DNA from: Streptomyces albogriseolus | GTDB lineage: Bacteria > Actinomycetota > Actinomycetes > Streptomycetales > Streptomycetaceae | Direction: 5' to 3' | DNA: 64,000 nucleotides | Assembly (NCBI GenBank): GCA_014650475.1 | Contig: BMVA01000008.1 | Span: forward strand, 274,099 to 338,098 | Shown here: piece after piece, positions 35,702 to 43,484 of the stretch | How the letters are laid out: every line of letters begins with the position of its first letter | How positions within the stretch are numbered: the stretch's first letter is position 1 | The notes under the pieces: model-generated | The model's database searches: none | The model's input: only the letters and a program-made list of their open reading frames with translations | Told to the model about the DNA's origin: nothing | Made by a program: the position numbers and the translations under genes

Positions 35702-36523
35702 TCAACTCCCCACACTCCTGTACGACCTCAGACCCGTCCGCCACGCCAGCCCCGCCAGCGCGCAGCACCCCGCCGCCACCAGCGGCGACGCGAACGCCGC
35801 CCACCCCGGCAGCGCCAGCGGGTACGGGCGTCCCAGGACGTGCGCGGCGGGCACCCAGTTCACGAAGGCCAGCGGCAGCACGAACGTCACCCCGCGCACC
35901 AGGTCCTTCCCGAACACCGCCGGCGGGTACTGCAGCATCGTCGTCCCGCCGTACGTGAAGGCGTTCTGCACCTCCGCCGCGTCCTGCGCGTAGATCTGGA
36001 ACGCCGCGCCCGCCACGAACACCGCGACGAAGATCACCGCGCCGGACACCAGCATCAGCGGCAGCAGCAGCGCCTTCGACACCGTCCAGTCGATGTCCGC
36101 CGCCACCAGCGCCCAGCCCAGCACCGCCCCGCCCTGCGCGATCCGCCCCAGGCGGCGCAGCGAGAAACGGTCCCCGCCGACCTGTGCGAGCACCGACACG
36201 GGACGCACCAGCAGCACGTCGAAGGAGCCGTCCCGGATCCGCGAACCGAGCTGCGGCATCGACCCGGCCGCGAGATGCGCGAGCCCGAACGACGTCACCG
36301 ACGCCCCGTACAGGAACGCCACCTCGGGCAGCGACCAGCCGGCCAGCGAGTCGACCTGCGAGAACATCAGCAGGATTCCGACGAAGTCCAACCCCGTCAT
36401 CACCAGGTTGCCGAACAGCGTGACGACGAACGACGCCCGGTAGGTCATCCCGGACCGCACCCACATCCCGGCGATCAACCGGTACGCCCGCAGCCCCTCC
36501 AGCACCGCGCCGCGCTCAGCCAC
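35702..36523 (-). CDS. ABC-2 type permease (COG4587-like)
   Basis: 273 residues from GTG 36523; its start overlaps the end of the upstream permease by 8 bases. Six membrane helices with the conserved GSFDVLLVRPVS loop after the second pair. It forms the membrane channel together with the next gene upstream. The substrate is unknown. Confidence 0.88.
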   Translation of the reverse strand: MAERGAVLEGLRAYRLIAGMWVRSGMTYRASFVVTLFGNLVMTGLDFVGILLMFSQVDSLAGWSLPEVAFLYGASVTSFGLAHLAAGSMPQLGSRIRDGSFDVLLVRPVSVLAQVGGDRFSLRRLGRIAQGGAVLGWALVAADIDWTVSKALLLPLMLVSGAVIFVAVFVAGAAFQIYAQDAAEVQNAFTYGGTTMLQYPPAVFGKDLVRGVTFVLPLAFVNWVPAAHVLGRPYPLALPGWAAFASPLVAAGCCALAGLAWRTGLRSYRSVGS

Positions 36524-37316
36524 CCTGCACCACCACCCGGCGCGTGGCCGCCGACTGCAGCAGCCTGCCCGCCGCGAGCAGCAGCACCGCCCACATCGCC
36601 TGGAAGGCGAACGCCCCCGCCACGGCCGTCTCCCCCATCAGCACGTCCGCCGGGACCTGGAGCTGCGCCGCCCACGGCAGCGCCCGCGCCACCTCGCCGA
36701 ACACGCCCGGGAAGACGTTCAGCGGCAGCACCATGCCCGAGAAGAACACCCCGAGGATCATCAGCACCTGGTTGACGCCCGTGCCGTCCAGCAGCCAGAA
36801 CACGCTCAGCGCCACCAGATAGCGGATCCCGAAGCTCACCAGGGCCGCCAGCGCCAGCGCCACCGCGAACCACACCCAGGTGTCGAAGCGCGTGGGCAGC
36901 GCCGTCGGGAAGAACAGCCCGCCCACCAGGAACGGCACCACCCCGCGCCCCAGCAGCTGGAACGCCGCCCGGCCCAGGTCGCCCGCCAGCCACCACAGCT
37001 GAAGATCCGCCGGCCGGTACAGGTCCACCGCGATCTCACCGGTGCGGATGCGCTCCATCAGCTCCGTCTCGACGCCGCCCCCCTGCAGCGCCAGCGCCGC
37101 GAACAGGCACTGCGCCAGCCACACGTACGTCACCGCCTGCGCCTGGTCGTAGCCGCCGAGGTCCGGACGCTCGTCCCACAGCGCCAGATACGTGTACACG
37201 AGGATCAGCCCGAAGACCGTGTTGGTGAACACCCCGGCCGCGGTCGCCGCCCGGTACGACGCGTACCGCCGGAACCCCCGGGCCGCCACGGCCAGGTACA
37301 ACCGTGCCGAACCCAC
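36516..37316 (-). CDS. ABC-2 type permease (COG3694-like)
   Basis: 266 residues from GTG 37316 with GGGGAGGAAAGGG upstream, so it is the first gene of the exporter operon. Six membrane helices; the cytoplasmic loop ERIRTGEIAVDLYRPADLQ corresponds to the fold that contacts the ATPase. It is partner to the second permease and ATPase downstream. Confidence 0.88.
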   Translation of the reverse strand: MGSARLYLAVAARGFRRYASYRAATAAGVFTNTVFGLILVYTYLALWDERPDLGGYDQAQAVTYVWLAQCLFAALALQGGGVETELMERIRTGEIAVDLYRPADLQLWWLAGDLGRAAFQLLGRGVVPFLVGGLFFPTALPTRFDTWVWFAVALALAALVSFGIRYLVALSVFWLLDGTGVNQVLMILGVFFSGMVLPLNVFPGVFGEVARALPWAAQLQVPADVLMGETAVAGAFAFQAMWAVLLLAAGRLLQSAATRRVVVQGG

Positions 37317-37522
37317 CCCTTTCCTCCCCTTCCGCCGCGGACACCGAAGCGCAGGAGCCTAATGCGCGCGCCGATTGCGCCGCCACGGGTTTTCCGGCCC
37401 GTACTCCGGTCAGGTGAACACCCGGCGCGGCCGTACGGCGGGAGCCGCAGGGTGCACGACGCGCGTCGCCGCCCGGCGAACGCGGCGACGGATGCGACAG
37501 TCTTCAATAAGAGGCACGCACC

Positions 37523-37571
37523 AGGCGTACGCGCACACATGACGCGTACGCCTACGCATGAGGCGTACGGG
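37523..37571. promoter_or_regulatory. Inverted repeat plus third half-site upstream of the PBP gene
   Basis: AGGCGTACGCG (37523-37533) and CGCGTACGCCT (37543-37553) are exact reverse complements with a 9-base spacer. A third copy, AGGCGTACGGG, is at 37561-37571. The array ends about 35 bases before the PBP start codon; candidate operator. The rest of 37317-37605 shows no gene. Confidence 0.5.
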
Positions 37572-37605
37572 AACGAACGAGGCGAATCAGGAGTCCGTGC
37601 ACGAC

Positions 37606-40149
37606 ATGAGCGACGAGCCGCAGCCGAAGAAGCCCCGCCCGGGCTGGGCATCGCACGAGCCTCAGGCGGCCGACACGCCCGACGACGCCCGGGACGACAC
37701 CCGGACGGACGCAGCCGGCCTCCCACGATCGAATGAATCCGACGGGGAAGCCGACGGGCACGGTGAGCCCGGCCCCGCCTCCGCGAAAACCGGCGCCTCC
37801 GCGACGGCCGGCGCCTCCGCGAAGAAGGCCGCCCGCGAGGAGCGCCGCGCCGCCCTCAAGGCCCGCCGCACCGGCTGGCGCCGCCTCGTCCCCACCTGGC
37901 GCATGGTCCTCGGCGCGTTCCTCGTCACCGCGCTGCTCGTCGTCGGCGGCTTCCTCCTCGGCTACACCCTCGTCCAGATCCCCGCCGCCAACGCCGCCGC
38001 CACCCAGCAGGCCAACGTCTACCTCTACGCCGACGGCACCGTCATCGCCCGCGACGGCGAGGTCAACCGCGAGAACGTCACGCTCTCCCAGATCTCCGAG
38101 GACGCCCAGCACGCCGTCCTCGCCGCCGAGGACCGCGACTTCTACACCGAGTCCGCCGTCGACCCCCTGGCCATGGTGCGCGGCGCCTGGAACACCCTCA
38201 CCGGCAAGGGCAAGCAGTCCGGCTCCACCATCACCCAGCAGTACGTGAAGAACTACTACCTGCGCCAGGAACAGACCGTCACCCGCAAGGTGAAGGAGTT
38301 CTTCATCGCCATCAAGCTGGACCGCAACCAGTCCAAGGACGAGATCCTCGAGGGCTACCTCAACACCAGCTTCTTCGGCCGCGGCGCCTACGGCATCCAG
38401 GCCGCCGCCCACGCCTACTACGACATGGACGCCTCCGAACTCGACGCCGGACGCGCCGCCTACCTCGCCGCCCTCGTCAACGCCCCCAGCCAGTACGACG
38501 TCGTGGCCCACCCCGGGAACCGCGCCTTCGTCGAGAAGCGCTGGAACTACGTCCTCGACGGCATGGTCGACGAGGGCTGGCTCGACCCCGCCGAACGCGC
38601 CCGCCTCACCTTCCCCGTGCCCAAGCGGACCACCCTCTCCACCACCATGTCCGGGCAGCGCGGCTACATCGTCAACATCGTCAAGCAGCACCTCGTCGAC
38701 AACAAGATCGTCGACGAGGCCTCCCTCGACGCCGGCGGCTACCGCATCACCACCACCCTGCAGAAGAGCAAGCAGGACGCCTTCGTCGAATCCGTCGACG
38801 ACAACCTCATGGACCGCCTCGACAAGAAGAACCGCAAGGTCGACACCTACGTCCGCGCCGGCGGCGCCTCCATCGAGCCCAAGACCGGCAAGGTCGTGGC
38901 GATGTACAACGGCATCGACTACGTCAAGCAGTACACCCCCAACGCCACCCGCCGGGACTTCCAGGTCGGCTCCTCCTTCAAGCCGTTCGTCTTCACCGCC
39001 GCCGTCGAGAACGGCTCCCGCACCCAGGACGGCCGCCGCATCACCCCGGGCACCCACTACGACGGCACCAGCGAACGCCCCGTCCAGGGCTGGCCCGGCC
39101 CCCGCTACGCACCCGAGAACGAGGACCACGAGGACTACGGCGACATCACCGTCAGCGAGGCCACCGACAAGTCCGTCAACGCCGTCTACGCCCAGATGGC
39201 CGTCGACGTCGGCCCCGACAAGGTCCGCAAGACCGCCGTCGACCTCGGCCTCTCCCCCGACACCCCCGACCTCGACGGCGCCGGACCCTCCATCGCCCTC
39301 GGCGTCGCCAACGCCAGCGTCCTCGACATGACCCAGGCGTACGCGACCCTCGCCAACCACGGCAAGCACACCCCGTACACCCTCGTCGAGAAGGTCACCC
39401 AGAACGGCCGCGACATCGCCCTCCCCGAGCGGCACACCCGGCGGGCCGTCAGCCGCGAGGCCGCCGACACCACCACCTCCGTCCTCAAGGGCGTCGTCGA
39501 GAAGGGCACCGCCACCGCCGCCCAGACCTCCGGACGCCCCGCCGCGGGCAAGACCGGCACCGCCGAGGAGGACACCGCCGCCTGGTTCGCCGGCTACACC
39601 CCCGACCTCGCCACCGTCGTCGCCGTCATGGGCCAGGACCCCGTCACCGCCGGCCACAAGTCCCTCTACGGCGCCATGGGCCTGCCCCGCGTCAACGGCG
39701 GCGGCGCCCCCGCCGAGATCTGGGGCCAGTACACCCGCGACGCCCTCGAGGGCGAGCCCGTCAGCTCCTTCAGCCTGCGGCTCCAGCCCGGCGCCGACGA
39801 GAGCCAGCCCCCCGCCCCCGACTCCAGCGGCGGACCGTCCTCCTCCGGCGACGTCTCCGCCCCCGCCACCGACGCCCCCGACGACGAGAACACCGACAGC
39901 GGCACCCCCGACGACGACGGCGGCAGCACCGGCGACGACGGCTCGGAGAGCGAGGGCGAGAACAGCACCGGCGGCACCACCACCGGCTCCCCCACCGGCG
40001 ACACCGGCGACAGCGGCGGCACGGGCACCGGCACGGACGGAGGGGATACCACCGGCGGCGGCACCACCGACGACGGCGGCTCCAACCGCGACGAACTCCC
40101 CGGCCCCGGCGGACTCAGCGGCGCCCTCGACGGACGCCGCTGGGACTAG
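37606..40149 (+). CDS. Class A penicillin-binding protein (bifunctional transglycosylase/transpeptidase)
   Basis: 847 residues from the ATG at 37606; a GTG at 37597 is closer to AGGAG and may be used. A cytoplasmic basic tail and one membrane helix (about 105-127) are followed by the GT51 glycosyltransferase with Glu175 in AAEDRDF and KEFFIAIKLDR. The transpeptidase has S456-SF-K459, S523-V-N525 and K649-TGT. The last 130 residues are Asp/Ser/Gly/Thr-rich and disordered. It polymerises and crosslinks peptidoglycan; this tail form is one of several paralogues in Streptomyces. Confidence 0.95.
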   Translation: MSDEPQPKKPRPGWASHEPQAADTPDDARDDTRTDAAGLPRSNESDGEADGHGEPGPASAKTGASATAGASAKKAAREERRAALKARRTGWRRLVPTWRMVLGAFLVTALLVVGGFLLGYTLVQIPAANAAATQQANVYLYADGTVIARDGEVNRENVTLSQISEDAQHAVLAAEDRDFYTESAVDPLAMVRGAWNTLTGKGKQSGSTITQQYVKNYYLRQEQTVTRKVKEFFIAIKLDRNQSKDEILEGYLNTSFFGRGAYGIQAAAHAYYDMDASELDAGRAAYLAALVNAPSQYDVVAHPGNRAFVEKRWNYVLDGMVDEGWLDPAERARLTFPVPKRTTLSTTMSGQRGYIVNIVKQHLVDNKIVDEASLDAGGYRITTTLQKSKQDAFVESVDDNLMDRLDKKNRKVDTYVRAGGASIEPKTGKVVAMYNGIDYVKQYTPNATRRDFQVGSSFKPFVFTAAVENGSRTQDGRRITPGTHYDGTSERPVQGWPGPRYAPENEDHEDYGDITVSEATDKSVNAVYAQMAVDVGPDKVRKTAVDLGLSPDTPDLDGAGPSIALGVANASVLDMTQAYATLANHGKHTPYTLVEKVTQNGRDIALPERHTRRAVSREAADTTTSVLKGVVEKGTATAAQTSGRPAAGKTGTAEEDTAAWFAGYTPDLATVVAVMGQDPVTAGHKSLYGAMGLPRVNGGGAPAEIWGQYTRDALEGEPVSSFSLRLQPGADESQPPAPDSSGGPSSSGDVSAPATDAPDDENTDSGTPDDDGGSTGDDGSESEGENSTGGTTTGSPTGDTGDSGGTGTGTDGGDTTGGGTTDDGGSNRDELPGPGGLSGALDGRRWD

Positions 40150-40167
40150 CGCCGAAGCCCTCAGGGC

Positions 40168-40488
40168 TCAGTGACCCGAGGTCGCCTTCAGACCCACCAC
40201 GGCCACCAGCAGCAGACAGATGAAGAAGATCCGCGCGGCGGTCACCGGCTCCCCCAGCACCACCATCCCCAGCACCGCCGCCCCGGCCGCACCGATCCCC
40301 ACCCACACGCCGTACGCCGTACCGATCGGCAGCGTCCGCGCCGCGTACGACAGCAGCAGCATGCTCGTGACGATGCCGGCGCCCGTCAGCACACTCGGCC
40401 ACAGACGGGTGAAACCGTCCGTGTACTTCATGCCGACCGACCAGCCGACCTCCAGCAGACCGGCGACCACCAGCAGAACCCAGGCCAT
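40168..40488 (-). CDS. gdx: Guanidinium exporter Gdx (SugE subfamily of SMR)
   Basis: 106 residues from the ATG at 40488 (CCGGAGGT upstream). Four membrane helices with Glu13 (LLEVGW), Trp16 and the GMKYTDGFTRLWPS segment that separates Gdx/SugE from drug-exporting EmrE; the end FFICLLLVAVVGLKATSGH is also typical. As an antiparallel dimer it exchanges guanidinium for protons. The guanidine-III riboswitch in its leader fits this assignment exactly. Confidence 0.93.
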   Translation of the reverse strand: MAWVLLVVAGLLEVGWSVGMKYTDGFTRLWPSVLTGAGIVTSMLLLSYAARTLPIGTAYGVWVGIGAAGAAVLGMVVLGEPVTAARIFFICLLLVAVVGLKATSGH

Positions 40489-40520
40489 GACGGCACCTCC
40501 GGGACACGACAGCGAAACGG

Positions 40521-40569
40521 GGGTGCGTCGTCTTTGCCTCCGCCCCGGTACGGCGCGTCTCGTCGGGGC
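40521..40569 (-). ncRNA. Guanidine-III riboswitch
   Basis: Read on the minus strand, the leader has GCCCCGACGAG, then ACGCGCCGTACC, then GGGGC, and, after a short spacer, GCAAAGACGACGC. This matches the small guanidine-III class (conserved ACGAG, GCGCCGTACC, CAAGACG). CCCCG/CGGGG forms P1 and GCG-CG pairs with CG-CGC across the pseudoknot. It ends about 30 bases before the gdx start, near the ribosome site, consistent with translational control. Confidence 0.88.
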
Positions 40570-40630
40570 CCGCACGGTCACGCCACACAGGACGCCGTAC
40601 AGGACCTCCCACGGTAGCCGACCACGCGCA

Positions 40631-40660
40631 AAGGGCCGGTGACGGATGTCACCGGCCCTT
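40631..40660 (-). terminator. Terminator after the GroES-like gene
   Basis: AAGGGCCGGTGAC and GTCACCGGCCCTT are exact complements around GGAT, starting 23 bases past the stop codon of the minus-strand gene. Confidence 0.85.
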
Positions 40661-40682
40661 CCGAACAGCTGGAACTACGGAA

Positions 40683-41036
40683 CTACAGATACAGCCCGGT
40701 CGAGTCCTCCGACCCCTCGAAACGGTCCGCGGCCACCGCGTGCAGATCGCGCTCCCGCATCAGCACGTACGCCGTACCGCGCACCTCGACCTCCGCCCGG
40801 TCCTCCGGGTCGAACAGCACCCGGTCACCGGGCTCCACGGTCCGCACGTTCTGCCCCACCGCGACCACCTCGGCCCAGGCCAGCCGACGGCCCACCGCCG
40901 CCGTCGCGGGAATCAGAATGCCGCCCCCCGAACGCCGCTCACCCTCACCGGTCTCCTGCCGCACGAGCACACGGTCGTGCAGCATCCGGATCGGCAGCTT
41001 GTCGTGCGGGGAACTGTCGTTTCTGTTGGCGCTCAC
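40683..41036 (-). CDS. GroES-like co-chaperonin paralogue
   Basis: 117 residues from GTG 41036. The Cpn10 barrel is clear: IRMLHDRVLVRQE, a mobile loop with GGGILIPATAAVGRR (ILIP is the GroEL-binding edge), WAEVVAVGQNVRTVEPGDRVLFDPED, and YVLMRERDLHAV. A 15-residue extension (ADRFEGSEDSTGLYL) follows the fold. No GroEL gene is adjacent and the true groES-groEL1 operon lies elsewhere in Streptomyces, so this is a solitary paralogue of uncertain partner. Confidence 0.88.
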   Translation of the reverse strand: MSANRNDSSPHDKLPIRMLHDRVLVRQETGEGERRSGGGILIPATAAVGRRLAWAEVVAVGQNVRTVEPGDRVLFDPEDRAEVEVRGTAYVLMRERDLHAVAADRFEGSEDSTGLYL

Positions 41037-41099
41037 GACCTGAAACCTACCTGCCTCGACGACGGACGCACACGGGAGGGGGGACCGTCGGACGGCACC

Positions 41100-41429
41100 T
41101 CAGCGCCGCCGCTTACGGGACCCCAGGGCCAGCAGCCCCACGACCCCCACCACCAGCAGCCCCACCGGGACCACCCGCTCCAGCCGCGGCGCGCCCGTCT
41201 CGTCCACGAACTGCGCCTTCACATCGCTCACCACACGGTTGACGCCCACATAGGCGCGCCCCAGCGTGTGGTCCACGTTCGACACGACCCTGGCCTTCGC
41301 GTCCCCCACGATCGTCTTCGGGTGCACCCGCACCCCGATCTCGTCCAGGGTCTCGGCCAGCACCGCGCGGCGACGCGCGATGTCCGCCTCGATCTGCGCC
41401 GGGGTCCTGGTGTCCGCCGTGTCCGCCAC
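41100..41429 (-). CDS. DUF3618 protein
   Basis: 109 residues from GTG 41429, chosen because GGAGG stands 7 bases upstream; the longer frame runs antisense to bcp. The family pattern TPAQIEADIARRRAVLAETLDEIGVRVHPKTI fills the N-terminal half; a membrane helix (VVPVGLLVVGVVGLLALG) and the basic end SRKRRR close it. Such proteins sit at the membrane with a cytoplasmic helical arm. Function unknown. Confidence 0.88.
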   Translation of the reverse strand: MADTADTRTPAQIEADIARRRAVLAETLDEIGVRVHPKTIVGDAKARVVSNVDHTLGRAYVGVNRVVSDVKAQFVDETGAPRLERVVPVGLLVVGVVGLLALGSRKRRR

Positions 41430-41568
41430 CGTGTCGCCTCCACGATCCGCTGTGTTGCCTGTGCCGGACAGTCTGTCAGCTTCAGGCCGCGCCGCACTGT
41501 CAGGACCCCCGGTTACCCTCGATCCCGGCACCCGATCCACGCAGTGCACGTACGAGGAGACGAGACCG

Positions 41569-42036
41569 ATGAGCGCACGCCTCACGCCCGGGGACGAGGC
41601 CCCCGCCTTCACCCTGCCCGACGCCGACGGCAACGAGGTGTCGCTGGCCGACCACAAGGGCCGCAAGGTCATCGTCTACTTCTACCCGGCGGCGCTGACG
41701 CCCGGCTGCACCAAGCAGGCGTGCGACTTCACCGACAACCTCGACCTGCTGGCCGGCGCGGGCTACGACGTGATCGGCATCTCCCCGGACGCCCCGGAGA
41801 AGCTCGCGAAGTTCCGCGAGAAGGAGAACCTCAAGGTCACCCTGCTCGCCGACCCGGACAAGAAGGTCCTGGACGCCTACGGCGCGTTCGGCGAGAAGAA
41901 GAACTACGGCAAGACCTACCTGGGCGTCATCCGCTCCACGATCGTCGTGGACGAGGAGGGCAAGGTCGAACACGCCCTCTACAACGTCCGCGCGACGGGC
42001 CACGTCGCCAAGATCATCAAGGACCTGGGCATCTGA
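41569..42036 (+). CDS. bcp: Bcp-type peroxiredoxin (thiol peroxidase)
   Basis: 155 residues from the ATG at 41569 (GAGGAGA upstream). The AhpC/TSA fold carries the PxxxTxxC active site TPGCTKQAC: Cys47 is peroxidatic and Cys52 resolving, the atypical two-Cys arrangement. It reduces hydrogen peroxide and organic hydroperoxides using thioredoxin. It is divergent from DUF3618 and followed by a very strong terminator. Confidence 0.95.
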   Translation: MSARLTPGDEAPAFTLPDADGNEVSLADHKGRKVIVYFYPAALTPGCTKQACDFTDNLDLLAGAGYDVIGISPDAPEKLAKFREKENLKVTLLADPDKKVLDAYGAFGEKKNYGKTYLGVIRSTIVVDEEGKVEHALYNVRATGHVAKIIKDLGI

Positions 42037-42050
42037 CCCGGCTGCCCCTT

Positions 42051-42094
42051 CGGAACGGCCCGCACCGGGTGCCCGGTGCGGGCCGTTCCGCTTT
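42051..42094 (+). terminator. Strong terminator after bcp
   Basis: 19-bp perfect arms (42051-42069 and 42072-42090) around TG, followed by CTTTT. It begins 15 bases past the bcp stop. Confidence 0.92.
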
Positions 42095-42126
42095 TCGTAC
42101 GTGACCGTCCGATATCCGGGTCGTTA

Positions 42127-42165
42127 CTCCGTGCGAGACCACGAACACGTGGACGGAGCACGGAG
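42127..42165 (+). promoter_or_regulatory. Hairpin overlapping the ribosome site of the first HNH gene
   Basis: CTCCGTGC (42127-42134) pairs with GCACGGAG (42158-42165); inside, CCACG can pair with CGTGG. The 3' arm contains the GGAG of the GGAGGGGG ribosome site that serves the ATG at 42174, so folding would reduce translation. Confidence 0.45.
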
Positions 42166-42173
42166 GGGGTTCG

Positions 42174-42839
42174 ATGGGGGCGAGCGCGTACACGCGGGAG
42201 CGGCTGGAGGAGGCGGCGCGGGAGTCTCGGACGCTGTCCGAAGCGTGTCGGAAGCTGGGGGTGGAGCCGAAGGGATGGAAGCGTCGGTACGTCCACGAGC
42301 GCATGAAGAAGCTCGGGATCGACGTCTCGCATTTCGAGCGCGAGGGGATCAAATGGACACGGCAGATTCTCAAACCGGTGGTCGCCCAGGCGTCCAGTGT
42401 CAATGAAGTCCTCCGGCGCCTGGGGCTGGACCCGGTCGGCGGGCACCACACGCACATCTCCCGCCGCATCAAGGCGTACGGACTCGACACCTCGCACTTC
42501 ACCCCCGTGGTCCGCACAGAACGGCAGCGGTACAACCAGCGCCGCCGGACTGCCGGAGAGATCCTCGTGGCACAGGCCCCGGCGCACGCCAGGCGGGTGC
42601 CGAGCAGCCGCCTCAAGCGGGCGATGCGTGAGCTGGGCGTGGAGGAGCGCTGCGCCCTGTGCGGAGTCGAAGCGGTGTGGCTCGGCGAGCCGCTGCCCTT
42701 GGAGGTCGACCACATCGACGGAGACTGGCGCAACAACCGCATCGACAATCTGAGACTGTTGTGCCCCAACTGTCACTCGACGACAGACAGTTACCGGGGC
42801 CGCGGCAAACAGCGTGCGGCGGCGGGCCGGGCCTCATGA
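42174..42839 (+). CDS. HNH endonuclease with two DNA-binding-like repeats
   Basis: 221 residues from the ATG at 42174 (GGAGGGGG upstream). Two copies of a 45-50-residue helical module: residues 5-55 with TLSEACRKLG and IDVSHF, and 62-112 with SVNEVLRRLGL and LDTSHF. The HNH nuclease follows: CALCGVEAVW, LEVDHIDGDWRNNRIDNLR, LLCPNCHS, with all metal/zinc residues. No methylase or phage gene is adjacent. It overlaps the next HNH gene as ATGA. Probably a free-standing mobile-type or restriction-like nuclease; target unknown. Confidence 0.88.
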   Translation: MGASAYTRERLEEAARESRTLSEACRKLGVEPKGWKRRYVHERMKKLGIDVSHFEREGIKWTRQILKPVVAQASSVNEVLRRLGLDPVGGHHTHISRRIKAYGLDTSHFTPVVRTERQRYNQRRRTAGEILVAQAPAHARRVPSSRLKRAMRELGVEERCALCGVEAVWLGEPLPLEVDHIDGDWRNNRIDNLRLLCPNCHSTTDSYRGRGKQRAAAGRAS

Positions 42840-43345
42840 GCCCCGGCTTCCCGCCGTATCCCAGGCGTCCTCACCCCACGGAGAGCGAACTGCGGGCGGC
42901 GGTCGCCCAGTCGTTCTCGCTCGCGGAGGTCCTGCGTCGCCTGGGGCGCCCCGGCCATGGCTCGCAGCGCGCCAGACTGCGCGAGTGGATCGCCGAGTAC
43001 GACATCCCGACCTCGCACTTCCGGGGCCAGGCACACCAACGGGGCAGGACTCCGGCGAACGCGAAGCGCCCCGAAGAGGTGCTTGTCCAGCACCCGGGCA
43101 CCCATAGGACCGCGACCAAGCGCCTGCGCCGCGCTCTCCGCGAGGTCGGTCTTCCCGAGGAGTGCGCTCGGTGCGGAATCGGCCCGGAATGGCTCGGCAG
43201 GCCCATGACGCTGGAAGTGGATCACATCAACGGCGACTGGAGCGACGACCGGCGGGAGAACCTGCGACTGCTGTGTCCCAACTGCCACGCGATCACCTCT
43301 ACGTGGTGCCGAGGAGGCCGACGGCCCCGGGGCGACGCCCAGTAG
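42836..43345 (+). CDS. HNH endonuclease, second tandem copy
   Basis: 169 residues, ATG at 42836 inside the stop of the first HNH gene. One copy of the same module (residues 18-62, SLAEVLRRLG and IPTSHF) precedes HNH motifs CARCGIGPEW, LEVDHINGDWSDDRRENLR, LLCPNCHA. The pair arose by duplication with loss or gain of one module. The gene ends 15 bases before the tRNA-Leu, so nuclease genes directly abut a tRNA gene. Confidence 0.88.
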   Translation: MSPGFPPYPRRPHPTESELRAAVAQSFSLAEVLRRLGRPGHGSQRARLREWIAEYDIPTSHFRGQAHQRGRTPANAKRPEEVLVQHPGTHRTATKRLRRALREVGLPEECARCGIGPEWLGRPMTLEVDHINGDWSDDRRENLRLLCPNCHAITSTWCRGGRRPRGDAQ

Positions 43346-43360
43346 AGTAAGCACCGCTGC

Positions 43361-43435
43361 GGGCCCGTACCCCAGCTGGCAAGAGGGCGCCGGTTTAGGT
43401 CCGGTGTGTCGTGGGTTCGAGTCCCACCGGGCCCA
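43361..43435 (+). tRNA. tRNA-Leu, anticodon UAG, with short variable loop
   Basis: 75 bases without encoded CCA. The 7-bp acceptor GGGCCCG/CGGGCCC, U8, A9, and a D-arm with AGCTGGCAAGA loop are followed by anticodon stem GCCGG/CCGGT with loop TTTAGGT, giving UAG at 43396-43398. The variable region is only five bases (GTGTC). T-arm GTGGG TTCGAGT CCCAC; discriminator A. The anticodon decodes CUA (Leu), yet leucine tRNAs normally have a long class II variable arm. Confidence 0.88.
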
Positions 43436-43440
43436 CAGGG

Positions 43441-43478
43441 AGAAGAGGCTCGACATCTGAAGGTGTCGGGCCTCTTCT
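43441..43478. terminator. Terminator shared by tRNA-Leu and rdgB
   Basis: AGAAGAGG (43441-43448) pairs with CCTCTTCT (43471-43478), extended inside by CGACA/TGTCG. It lies between the tRNA and the convergent rdgB stop. Confidence 0.85.
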
Positions 43479-43484
43479 GTGACT

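Noticed and set aside
34674-36464. 596-residue frame joining the ABC ATPase to upstream sequence
   Set aside because: Sequence before 35693 is low-complexity out-of-frame permease; the ATPase start MHTTAG with a ribosome site is clear.
40489-40570. Guanidine-I (ykkC) or guanidine-II (mini-ykkC) riboswitch
   Set aside because: Their conserved hairpin loops are absent; the sequence fits guanidine-III instead.
43396-43398. Amber-suppressor tRNA
   Set aside because: The anticodon is 5'-UAG-3', which reads CUA; an amber suppressor would need CUA.
42127-43440. Integrative element with att repeats at the tRNA
   Set aside because: No integrase, excisionase or duplicated tRNA 3' end is visible within the window.
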